From: Adiantum capillus-veneris
Lineage: Eukaryota; Streptophyta; Polypodiopsida; Polypodiales; Pteridaceae
Direction: 5' to 3'
DNA length: 64,000 nucleotides
Assembly (NCBI GenBank): GCA_014529385.2
Contig: CM043950.1
Span: 68,380,935-68,444,934 of the forward strand
Under the pieces are notes generated by a model. That model did not search any database. It saw only the letters and a program-made list of their open reading frames with translations, and was not told where the DNA came from. The translations under genes were made by a program, and so were the position numbers. Position 1 is the first letter of the stretch. Each line of letters starts with the position of its first letter. Below, piece after piece: positions 11,415 through 20,750 of the stretch.

Positions 11415-11605
11415 TTTTTGTATATTCTTTGTTATCTCCTAAACAAATTCTTATAGCTTTTGAAGAATTTGCCCTTGATAATGTAACATATATTTGTCCA
11501 TGGCTAAATGTTGGTGTTGATAAATATATTCCAACTTGAATATACTTCTTTCTTGAGATTTATTTGTCACTACAAAAGCTAGTTGTATAGGAAATTTCCT
11601 TTGTC
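11415..11605 (-). pseudogene. Helitron/PIF1-type helicase C-terminal fragment
   Basis: Read on the minus strand, the sequence gives FPIQLAFVVTNKSQE and, after a one-base frame change, LSTPTFSHGQIYVTLSRANS. This is the C-terminal signature of the PIF1-like helicase of Helitron transposons: the motif around NKSQGQ, then FSHGQLYVALSR. Only about 60 codons remain. In the AT-rich sequence just beyond (plus-strand 11300-11410) a CTAG followed by T is present and could be the Helitron 3' end, but no convincing hairpin precedes it. It covers exactly the motif that is decayed in the larger Helitron relic at 31.4-34.6 kb. Confidence 0.75.
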
Positions 11606-12195
11606 TCTGAGAGATCCCAACCCGGCAATAATGTCAAGATGGCGGTTGACAGATCTCTAGGCCTAATAAGAGTCAGAGTCTCCAAGCAAGAAAAATTGAG
11701 GGAATAGACCTTTACCATTGGCAATGGCTTGGGAATATAGACCTAGAAGAATACCTAGACCTGTCTCATAATCAAAAACGGGACAAAAACTTAAAAGTTC
11801 AAAAACTTTTTTGACCCTATTAATTCTCCAAATGGGCTAAGGTATCCTCAATCAACATTTTTTTCCCTCTACGTGATTGAGGACACAGTCGTTGGTGGAC
11901 TCCTCTTCCAAATGAAGAAGTCTTCTAATGTTTAGTGTGTGGGAATGGATAGTACCTGACTAATCAGGTCCACCCGTCCATGATCAACAACCTTAGCCGA
12001 TCCTCACTTACCACCCTGCACTCACATATGCTTTTTTGTTATTTAATTACTACCACCTTCTTTCCACTCTTTAACAAATGCAGTGTTATCACTTAAAAGA
12101 ATTTGTATTACTTATAACTTAAATTATAGTGAAGACCCACTTGTGATTGGTCAGCTATCTGCTGCAGCTCTGAGATCCAAACACTCTTGTCCGCT
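11606..12195. other. Non-coding spacer before the LTR element
   Basis: I see no gene or repeat here. The pentamer GTAAG (12196-12200) next to the left LTR is discussed with the LTR element. Confidence 0.4.
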
Positions 12196-12200
12196 GTAAG

Positions 12201-12443
12201 TGTGCGCTCCTTGCCGCACTGTCGAAGCAAGGGACTTGCCAATACACCGTGTGCGAGCCACAAATGGCTCCAAGCGCAAAACAAGCCTAAACTAGAAAGC
12301 TCAAAAGAGCAAAGGGTGTGTCACTCACCGCTCTACGCTCGCCTTCGTGGTGGATTCCTCGCCGTGATGAAGAAGAAGCTGCAGTTGTGCCGCGCTCAAC
12401 CGCTTCGCCGCCGTCGTGCCTTCGTAATGCTCGATCGCACACA

Positions 12444-12478
<35 letters not shown>

Positions 12479-12795
12479 ACATACACACACACAAGGAGGT
12501 GAAGAAGAAGAAGATGGAGATGGAGATGGAGCAAGAGCACTCTTCTATTGCACAAATGAGAGAATGAATGAATTTTAGGTTTAGTTGGCTTTTATATGAG
12601 CTCACCCCATTCACACTTGGGCGCCCATGCTTAGCCAACTAATCCCTTGAATGTCCCAGTTAGAGTGCGCCTCTCATCGACAATCACTCTTACCCTTTTC
12701 CTATTGGTCCGACAAGCCCGGTACCTGACTCTACCAAATACATAATACATGTCCGTCGTAGGTGATGGGGTGTCCGTGAGCCGTGAGGGTTAACA
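12201..12795 (-). repeat. LTR (3' LTR of the Gag-only element)
   Basis: Direct repeat partner of 20157-20745, with TG...CA termini on both strands. It contains an internal (CT)n followed by ACATACACACAC at about 12450-12493, longer than in the other LTR, and a short conserved GAAGAAGAAGATGGAGATGG phrase. Confidence 0.93.
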
Positions 12796-12809
12796 TGCCC
12801 TCCTTCCTG
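12796..12809 (-). other. Polypurine tract
   Basis: On the minus strand CAGGAAGGAGGGCA lies immediately upstream of the 3' LTR, the expected place for second-strand priming. Confidence 0.7.
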
Positions 12810-14084
12810 ATGTAGATTCCGTCCTCGGAAGCTATTGAGTTGAAGCTCGTTCGTCGAGGTGGAAGAGCATTTGAGATGAATGTCCTTAGCCTTCTTCAGT
12901 CACTGCAAAATCAAACAACATTGGCACAGTAATTGCATTCTCATAAGTGATTAAAAAGCATATGCAGTTTTAGGTAGACAAATTGATTGGTAAAAGAATT
13001 TCAAACAATTTGTTAGCAATGAACATTAAATTGCAATGTAATCAAATGCATAAACAGATGTAAAGGTAAAAAATTAAACAAGTCTGGGGTCGCTAATTTG
13101 ACGGTTGAAAGGCACTAGAGATCGAATATTAATACCATGGGTAAGCTTCTTAATTTTCTGTGGTTAATTAAGTTGTTTAATCGCGAGAGCCAAGTATTCA
13201 TGTTCGAGGGCTGACTAGAGGCTACATCTAGAAGACCTTGTAGTTAAGCTACCATAAAAGGAATTTCTCATGAAATCATCGCTTGACTGATTACTTTTTC
13301 TTTGACCCCCTAAATTCTTTTCACAGTGATTCAATTTTGATGTGTGTGCTTATTTTGTATGCCTTGGGTTTTTTGCTTTTCAAGAAAAAGCGCCCATACT
13401 GGGAACCTCTAGGGCTCTAGTACCATAGGCTTAAGATTTTACAATGTGGCACTTTGATTTTTTGTTTGTTCATTTTCATCATTTTAATTTTGTAACTTTG
13501 GGGGGTCATATAACACTGTTACACCTCCGATGCTCATCACACAAGTAAAATCCCTTTATAATACTTAAGCGAAAGGTCAATAGGGTCAAGCCCACTAAAA
13601 AGCCCTAGTACATTTCACACAATGCTACCTAAATCGGATTAAGAACCTAAGTAACCATTGATTATTAGGAAGGCATTCCCCATGGTATTAAGAGGAGATC
13701 TCTAACACCTAACTTGGTCAATTTAGCTTAGTCGGACTGCTTGAGTTTTAAACCTAGACAACTGATTATGAAAAAAGATTACATTGAATTAAATGTTTGA
13801 TACTAAGCAAATGCATTGAATATTATGCTACCAATCACAATTAAAGCAGACAAACATGGATCCAAAAAAGATAAGGGGCAATGCTAATGGACAAGAAACA
13901 CCTGTTTGTGTTGATGGTCGTGCTTGATTTGAAGTGGATGAGAGAAAGATTCCATGAAGGTCCAAATCCTAACCACAGCAACACGTTCCTGTACACACTA
14001 TGAAACACAAACAATACCTCTAGGAGGCACATCAGTGGGAAAAGAGAACTTTGCTAATCACTCAACTCTAAAACAGAAACACTC
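12810..14084. other. Non-coding internal region of the LTR element where RT/integrase would be expected
   Basis: Both strands were read for RT, RNase H and integrase motifs and none was found. This is the position where Ty3- or Copia-type elements carry pol. Confidence 0.55.
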
Positions 14085-17000
14085 CTATCGTACTGGTGGT
14101 AAGGTACTCTCCCAAGATCGAACTTGAAGTAGTTCATCAGGTGATTCTTGAACACTGGGAGGTGTGGATTCCTTTGTAGCTTTATGGAGGTCCACTATTG
14201 TAGGTGGAGGCTGTGGAGAAGCTTTTATCTCTACAGATGCATTACATGAGGAGCTAGAAGCTTCATGGGACTCCCCCCTTCCTGAGCTAGGTGGAACAAA
14301 TCGTTCTTTCTTTGGTACCCAAACTAGCTCTGGAGCGGGTGTGTAGCATTCTGTGATTTTTTTCTTTCCACGATCATTGATTTGAGTCGAACAATGTAGA
14401 TTGGGCTCACATGGGTCAGGTGATAGGTAAGAGCACAATCTACATTTTGGCACCCAGATTTGATCATTTCCTTGATAGTAGCCTTGGGCTTCCAATAGTC
14501 GTTTAGGGATCCATCGCAACATTTTCTTACTTTTCTTGGAGCGAGTGGTACGTTTCTTACAAGGCTTCTGTTTTTTAGCACTAGCTATGGTCACTAAAGA
14601 AGCTTTAGGGACCCACTTGTATGTTTTCTTCGTTACATTAGGATGAGTCTTGTCAGAAGCTATATGAATTGCTTGTAGCATATTTAAGGGTACATGAATT
14701 TCATCCCCCTCAGGTGTTACCCAGGTCGTCCCCCTATTTCCCCAAGTGTCTATGGTTGCTGCTAGGTGGACCCAATCCACATTGTTCGACTCAGTCATCC
14801 CAGGTAGGATATCCATATAAGGAGAGTTCTCCCCAATATCCGTGTCTTCGTTACATGTGTAACAATACTGTAATGGAGCTGAGTGAATTTTTGTGTCTGA
14901 TCGATTATCAATGATGAATTTATTTCCTAGAGGATGCGTTTGACCACTTAAAAGATCAACTCGAATGACAGAGTCTTGGAACTGTAAGTAGACGTGGTTT
15001 TTGGACCAGTCATGCACCATTTTTGCTTCCCTCATGAATGGACGCCCTAAGATCATCTCAAATGACATAGGATGCTTGGAAAAATCCATAACAATGAAAG
15101 TCTGCCTTACCTTGTGTCCCAAGACTTTGATCTTGAGATCCTTTAGCATTCCAATAGGCGTAACAATAGATCCATTAGCCATTTTTACCACTACGCTTTT
15201 GGCTTCAAGGTGAGGTCGCCCCATAGACTCCCAACAACTCTTTGTCACCATGCTGACTCCCGCACCATTGTCAAGGACCCCCTTTACAGTTAATCCTTTA
15301 GTAGTGATTGGTAGAGTAGCATTAGATTCATCACCTTCAAAGTATTGCCCCAACTTGTTAACGGGTACTTCAATTACAGATTCATGTCCCGCTAGGTCAG
15401 ATGGTGGTGCTAAATGTTCCTCATCATTCATTACCGAGTCAGGTTTGTTCATATGTGCAAACTGTGGTAATCCGGCCTGTAATTCTCCATTGAGGAAGGC
15501 TCGAAGAGCTGAGACTAGCTCGGGGTCTTTATATAGTTTGGACATGATGGTGGTTCTAACTTCTGAAGACGTGAAATCCATCAATTTGGCAACATTTAAT
15601 GGCATCTTGTGGGACGTAGGACCCTGACAAGAGAATGGTGAAGATGGAATCTCCACTTCCTCAAGGGGGTCGGGCATTCCCTCACCAAACATTCTCTCTA
15701 GTAGGAAAGGTGTGTGTCCACTTTCAGATGTCCTACCCTCACTCTCTTCCCGAATGATACTGGGTATAGCTAACGGCCTGTAGTTCTTGTGAGGTTGAAC
15801 TTGTGTGGGAAACACTGTGTCCGACATCTGGATATGTTTGGGTTCAGGTTCTAATGTTCGTTGAGTTTCTTCCACCAAACCCCTCAGTTGTTGGACTCGT
15901 TCAATTTCCACTGTTGGCTTTGGATAGGTTCCGATCTTTCTCTTGCAATCCTCATTTTTTGTCTCTCGTGGCTTATCTTGGGAGTTCGCAACTGGGTGGT
16001 TTAACTTTGAATACTCTTTTGGTGTTTGTCGTAATTCCCCCTCGTGATCCTCCTCACTGGCTTTTTCCTTTGTAGTAACAGTTTTGGTCTCCGTGGTCTC
16101 TATCGAATCTGAGTCATCCTCAGGGTCATTCATATACACGTGATCCTCTCTTGTCCCTATGTTAGTCTTTGAACTAGGTTTTGAGCTAGCAGCATTAAGG
16201 GATTTCTTTCTTCGTGTTTTCTTCTTTCTCGCTCGGCCAATGGATGCAACATCTCTCTCTTCGAGGATGTAATTTTGCTTTTGGAGCATCGACCGTGTGA
16301 GTGCATTCACTGGTGCTATGTTTATAGTTGGTGGTGTCCCATCAACAATCTCTATTATGTTCAATGGTGTGATTTTTGGTGCGTTTGGATTGTTAGGACA
16401 TTGTGTGATCAAATGATCTATGCCACAACGATTACAAGTGAGTATTGGCATTGCCAATGCACTCCCTTGACTTGTTTGCATTAGTGTGGAATTCTTTTGC
16501 ATTCTAATGGGGCACTCAGCTACTCGATGTGGTCCACCACATTCGTAGCACTGAAGAGGTGGTCTCCTGGCAAAACTATTAATGTTTTCGCCTCTTGCTG
16601 CTAGCGCAGTAGCTTGATATACCGGTTTGATTTGTCCCCAATGGTCTTCCATATAGTACATGGGACACTCCTCAAGCATGTCGACTCCATAGGTGATACT
16701 AGAGTCTATGTCCTCTTCGCAATCTACATAAGTACTAGATGACTCGCAACCTATTTGGTTCATAGGTGTAACTCTTGGATGAGGGGGTTGCGGTCCTAGC
16801 ACTGGAGGTGGCAACGGTGTGGTTTGGACCACATTTTGGGTTCTAGGGACCATGTGCTGTAATGGCAACTGTTGCTCCATGGGTGGGGTAGGCATCAATG
16901 CAGGAACTCGAGGTGAGTTTGCCCAAGCTATAGGCGGTCTATTTTCCATGATGCGTTTAAGCATTAGGCAATCCTTCGCTTGATGGCCATACCTACCACA

Positions 17001-17705
17001 CGCGTTACAAGTCCCGTTCAAATTTACTCTGAAAGTAGGGCATTCACTCGTAGTATGTGGGCCCAAGCAAATTGAGCACCATTGTTGCTCCCTTCTTGGA
17101 TACATATGAGTGTTTTGTGGAGCACGATTACCCCTAAGGCTTTCTTGGATGGCCTTGGTGAGATCTGCCAAAGTCATCTCAGATATCGTTTGCTCTTTCA
17201 CGATTGGCTTTATCTTCATTGGCTCATGCCCTGACGCTTGCGAGCTACTAGACTTCGGCTCGGTGGACACTCTTTCTCCTGCAATCATTAAATTATCCTC
17301 CAATTGGATTGCATTCATGGTGACTGCTTCCCAAGTAGTGATACCTCTAATGACTAGGCCATTATAGATACTTTCATGTCGTAGTCCCCTAATGAATCTA
17401 TCGAGCAATTGGTTGTTGTTGAATCGCTCGTTTGGATGGCATCGAGAATTCAAATTCTTTAGGTGACTAATGAAGTCTCTCACGGATTCACCTTCTTCTC
17501 GTTGGGCTTTTTGGAGCTGAGAGGCTACACCCCAAAGTACTCTCTCTCGTATGTATTCTTTTAAGAACAGTCTCCTAAGAGTAGAGTAGATCGTTTTCTC
17601 TTCTACTCTTAAGGTTCTATACCAATCTCCAGCCTTTCCGCTTAGGGTCAAACTCAAAGCCTTACACTTATGTAGCTCATTGTGCTCTTCCAAGGAATCC
17701 CACAC
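14085..17705 (-). CDS. Gag-protease polyprotein (main open frame)
   Basis: An uninterrupted frame of about 1206 codons. Its first residues continue in frame from the segment at 17718-18473 across a TAA codon, so the GTG at 17705 is not a true start. Residues about 1-145 form a retrotransposon Gag domain (CKALSLTLSGKAGDWYRTL, then FISHLKNLNSRCH and LLDRFIRGL). CCHC-type zinc knuckles lie at about 210 (CSICLGPHTTSEC), 235 (CNACGRYGHQAKDC), 388 (CYECGGPHRVAEC) and 424 (CNRCGIDHLITQC). A retropepsin-like domain at about 790-930 has active site GVLDNGAGVSMV, where Asn replaces the usual Ser/Thr of D-S/T-G, and EMILGRPFM. The C-terminus has four W-V/I-P-K motifs (about 1031-1130). No RT follows. 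Gag would form the particle and the protease would cleave it; the D-N-G site may impair cleavage. Confidence 0.85.
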   Translation of the reverse strand: MWDSLEEHNELHKCKALSLTLSGKAGDWYRTLRVEEKTIYSTLRRLFLKEYIRERVLWGVASQLQKAQREEGESVRDFISHLKNLNSRCHPNERFNNNQLLDRFIRGLRHESIYNGLVIRGITTWEAVTMNAIQLEDNLMIAGERVSTEPKSSSSQASGHEPMKIKPIVKEQTISEMTLADLTKAIQESLRGNRAPQNTHMYPRREQQWCSICLGPHTTSECPTFRVNLNGTCNACGRYGHQAKDCLMLKRIMENRPPIAWANSPRVPALMPTPPMEQQLPLQHMVPRTQNVVQTTPLPPPVLGPQPPHPRVTPMNQIGCESSSTYVDCEEDIDSSITYGVDMLEECPMYYMEDHWGQIKPVYQATALAARGENINSFARRPPLQCYECGGPHRVAECPIRMQKNSTLMQTSQGSALAMPILTCNRCGIDHLITQCPNNPNAPKITPLNIIEIVDGTPPTINIAPVNALTRSMLQKQNYILEERDVASIGRARKKKTRRKKSLNAASSKPSSKTNIGTREDHVYMNDPEDDSDSIETTETKTVTTKEKASEEDHEGELRQTPKEYSKLNHPVANSQDKPRETKNEDCKRKIGTYPKPTVEIERVQQLRGLVEETQRTLEPEPKHIQMSDTVFPTQVQPHKNYRPLAIPSIIREESEGRTSESGHTPFLLERMFGEGMPDPLEEVEIPSSPFSCQGPTSHKMPLNVAKLMDFTSSEVRTTIMSKLYKDPELVSALRAFLNGELQAGLPQFAHMNKPDSVMNDEEHLAPPSDLAGHESVIEVPVNKLGQYFEGDESNATLPITTKGLTVKGVLDNGAGVSMVTKSCWESMGRPHLEAKSVVVKMANGSIVTPIGMLKDLKIKVLGHKVRQTFIVMDFSKHPMSFEMILGRPFMREAKMVHDWSKNHVYLQFQDSVIRVDLLSGQTHPLGNKFIIDNRSDTKIHSAPLQYCYTCNEDTDIGENSPYMDILPGMTESNNVDWVHLAATIDTWGNRGTTWVTPEGDEIHVPLNMLQAIHIASDKTHPNVTKKTYKWVPKASLVTIASAKKQKPCKKRTTRSKKSKKMLRWIPKRLLEAQGYYQGNDQIWVPKCRLCSYLSPDPCEPNLHCSTQINDRGKKKITECYTPAPELVWVPKKERFVPPSSGRGESHEASSSSCNASVEIKASPQPPPTIVDLHKATKESTPPSVQESPDELLQVRSWESTLPPVR

Positions 17706-17717
17706 ATGTTCAAAGAC

Positions 17718-18473
17718 TTACATATGCTTTCTAGCATCTCCGTCTCCACTAAATTTCTGTGTGAGCTTAGCTACTTGAACTGCCTTGCTCTTAGGCTCTC
17801 TATCAGGTGCACTACACATGTTTTCCGCAATAGAGCGACCGATAGTTTGAGAAAATGCTGCCAAATCTCCTATTTGAGCAGGTATAATGGGTGTATGTGC
17901 TCCTGGAACCACATGTGAGATGGGAGTTGGCCTTGGCCTTGGCATACGTGCGGCTCTTGGGTCCCATATTTTGTATGGTGGTGTACCAGACGGTGGTCCA
18001 AAGTTTACAGGCATGGCCCTAGGCATAGGGGGTGCCTGATATGGCATATTATTATTAAATGGCATGGCTCCACTTGTATAAGAGCTTGGATAATGCCATT
18101 GTGGATTGTAAGCTCTTGGAATAATCGGAGGTGTAGGAGCTACATGAGGCTGAGGTACGACAGGTGCACACGATTGATACATACATGTAGGTATAGTTGG
18201 GGGCACTGTGCTACTAGGCATCGGTGCAGTGTTAACAAATGAACTCCATGGTGTACTTCTTGTCATGCTCACCGCTGGGATATGCATGGTAGCCGTAGTG
18301 TCATTAAGAGAAATATGAGCTAGATCTGGGAAGGTAAAGCTGCCACTTGTGGGCTTAGATTGTACTGAGGCTCCTGGCGAAACAACATATGGAGGATCAA
18401 TGGGGCTCACTGAGGGAGTCTCCATTTGTGATAGGGTTGGTTGGTTGGCCTTTCCCGTATCCAAGAATCTCAT
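17718..18473 (-). pseudogene. Gag N-terminal segment, Pro-rich, ending at an in-frame TAA
   Basis: A segment of 251 codons rich in Pro, Met and Ala, ending KLTQKFSGDGDARKHM and a TAA in the same frame as the main Gag-protease ORF that resumes 12 bases later. The FSGDGDARKH phrase is the usual lead-in to a Gag domain, so the two belong to one ancestral reading frame. The upstream ATG overlaps the stop of the preceding segment as TAATG. Either the polyprotein has decayed or expression needs readthrough and reinitiation. Confidence 0.7.
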
Positions 18474-19342
18474 TAGGCCTGTTGAAGGCAGACAATCCTA
18501 TGGAGGACATCACAGACTTTCTGTTGTTGCTCATCTATGCTAGTAGCACCCGATGTGGATTGTAGAACATCTAACCAACCCACGTGATAGGTGTGTCCTG
18601 TGTACCGATCAGTTAAAGCTTCTGCTTGTAGGTCATACTCCCAATTTTCGTTTAGGAATATCCCATCTAGGCCTGGCGTGCTGGAGGTTTCCCTTGAAGT
18701 GGAAGCATTATTGCTCCCCATAGCTTGCCCCTCCGTGACTGCTACGTTGGGAGCACTCGGTTGCTCGGCCGGCATGATTGTTGTCATAGGAGCCTTTGCT
18801 TTCAGGGCTCGACTTTGTTCAAGCCCTCGTAGGTTCTCAATTTACCTCTCCCTTGTTGCTTGCATATAGCGTTTGATCTCTTGTACTTCGGCAAGACTCC
18901 TACCATCGGGTAGTAAAACCTCAGAGGGAGATAGTCCTAAAGGATCAGGAGGTGCAGTGGATGGAACATTCAAATGCACACTCTCAAGAAGCATAGAGTC
19001 TATTTTAGGCATGAATGACGAATTTACTTTCCCACTCCCTTCATTTATTTCATTAACCGCATGTTCGGAGCGAGTAGCTCTACTTAGGGTCTCTTTTAAG
19101 CGACTAAACACGTTGGACCCGGGCTGTGGGCCCATGGCATGCATGTCTTGACTTGAACTATCAGGGTTTGGTGTAGGATACCCCTCCATGACTTCGTAGT
19201 CAGAGGAAGAATCACTAGACGCGATATGAGGATCTTGGGTCGCGCTACCTTCAATCCCGGCTGAAGGTCCAGAACCTAGGGTGGAGGAATAATGGGTGCC
19301 CGCGTAAATGGAGGCACTACCAATATGCTCATGCTCTAACAC
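18473..19342 (-). pseudogene. Upstream Gag-region segments (Ser/Gly-rich leader)
   Basis: There are two open segments in the same frame. The first, 19342-18842, begins MLEHEHIGSAS and ends ATRER before TAA. The second, 18787-18473, begins MTTIMPAEQPS and ends at TAA overlapping the next ATG. Codons between 18841 and 18788 remain open, so only one stop separates them. The composition is Ser, Gly, Pro and Asp-rich with no recognised domain. By position they are the N-terminal leader of the long Gag polyprotein. Confidence 0.6.
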
Positions 19343-20134
19343 TCATCCAGAGCGTAGGTTCATATGACTTACACACTCTAAACGCGTTGGTGAGTGCCCG
19401 TGAAGGCAGCTCACTTAGTTTTTTTTTTTTTAAGGTGTTTATAACCCAAGTTTTTCGTTATTCTTGGTTATTTTTTATAACCAAGCCATAAAATATGGTG
19501 TGTAATAGCTCAAGACGAGCATTTTGGCTAAAGGAATGTGCCGTACTTTACAGCTCCCTATTCGGCTACGTGAAGCCCTCGAAATCCTAAAAATAGTCTT
19601 TATAGTCCTCGAAATCCTAAAAATAGTTTTTAAATATAAAAGGTGTATAAACTATATTTTAAAACTGAGGACTGAGGTCTAGGTTTGGGCTTGAGCTTGG
19701 GGAATGATCCCCAGCCCGATCCTTCTTTTTAAAATAATTAAAAAAAAAAAAAAAAGTCGTCGCGGCCGCGTCGCGCGCGCGCGCACACACACTTAACCTA
19801 CACCTAACTTATCTACTTACAGCTAATAGAGATACTGCCACACACACTCTAACACTGTTTACACAGTACTACAGTAGCTAACAGATCTACAAAACTAACC
19901 TTACAGAACTAACATTGAACCTTACAGAACTAACATTCCATAGCTAATACCTTAATTCTAACAATACATTGCAAAAAAATTGTAACTCCTTCTTTACAGA
20001 AAACAAAAAAGACAGTACAGTGTAACAAAAATCTTCTCCACACAACCACACACCTTCCTTCTTCACAAATCCTTCAATTGAAATTGCATCACAAGAAAGC
20101 GTAAAGTGCTTAACCGAGCTTAGTATAGGGCATT

Positions 20135-20152
20135 TCCTCGGCAGCGGCGCCA
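20135..20152 (-). other. Primer-binding site, tRNA-Asp type
   Basis: On the minus strand TGGCGCCGCTGCCGAGGA starts four bases inside the 5' LTR. It closely resembles TGGCGCCGTTGCCGGGGA, the tRNA-Asp-type site used by plant Athila/Tat-like Ty3 elements. The match points to Ty3-type ancestry for this RT-less element. Confidence 0.75.
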
Positions 20153-20156
20153 AAAA

Positions 20157-20745
20157 TGTGCGCTCCTTGCCGCATTGTCGAAGCAAGGGACTTGCCGATA
20201 CACCATGTGCGAGCCACAAATGGCTCCAAGCGCACAACAAGCCTAAACTAGCAAGCTCAAGAGAGCAAAGGGTGTGTCACTCACCGATCTACGCTCGCCT
20301 TCGTGGTGGATTCCTCGCCGCGATGAAGAAGAAGCTGCAGTTGTGCCGCGCTCAACCGCTTCGCCGTCGTCGTGCCTTCGTAATGCTCGATCGCACACAC
20401 ACTCTCCCTCTCTCTCTCTCTCTCTCACATACACACACACACAAGGAGGTGAAGAAGAAGAAGATGGAGATGGAGATGGAGCAAGAGCACTCTTCTATTG
20501 CACAAATGAGAGAATGAATGAATTTTAGGTTTGGTTGGCTTTTATATGAGCTCACCCCATTCACACTTGGGCGCCCATGCTTAGCCAACTAATCCCTTGA
20601 ATGTCCCAATTAGAGTGCGCCTCTCATCGGCGATCACTCTTACCCTTTTCCTATTGGTCCGACAAGCCCGGTACCTGACTCTACCAAATACATAATACAC
20701 GTCCGTCGTAGGTGATGGGGTGTCCGTGAGCCGTGAGGGTTAACA
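20157..20745 (-). repeat. LTR (5' LTR of the Gag-only element)
   Basis: Direct repeat partner of 12201-12795, starting TGTGCGCTCC and ending GGGTTAACA on the plus strand. It should hold the promoter and polyadenylation signals for the minus-strand transcript. The internal (CT)n(CA)n tract is at about 20400-20443. Confidence 0.93.
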
Positions 20746-20750
20746 GTAAT

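Larger units (their letters stand above)
12201..20745 (-). mobile_element. Non-autonomous LTR retrotransposon with Gag-protease only (TR-GAG-like)
   Basis: This 8.5-kb element is bounded by direct repeats of 595 and 589 bp beginning TGTGCG and ending TTAACA. It is flanked by GTAAG (12196-12200) and GTAAT (20746-20750), a probable 5-bp target-site duplication with one mutation. Transcription runs right to left. The order is 5' LTR (20157-20745), primer-binding site, about 0.8 kb leader, a Gag-protease region (19342-14085), about 1.3 kb of non-coding sequence, polypurine tract and 3' LTR (12201-12795). No reverse transcriptase, RNase H or integrase is visible in any frame, so mobility would need another element's enzymes. 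Structurally it resembles plant TR-GAG elements, but it is larger and also carries a protease. By eye the LTRs differ at roughly 15 positions, suggesting a moderately young insertion. Confidence 0.88.

Noticed and set aside
12187-12567. 126-codon protein repeated at 20158-20517
   Set aside because: Both frames lie inside the LTRs and owe their similarity to LTR identity; no known domain.
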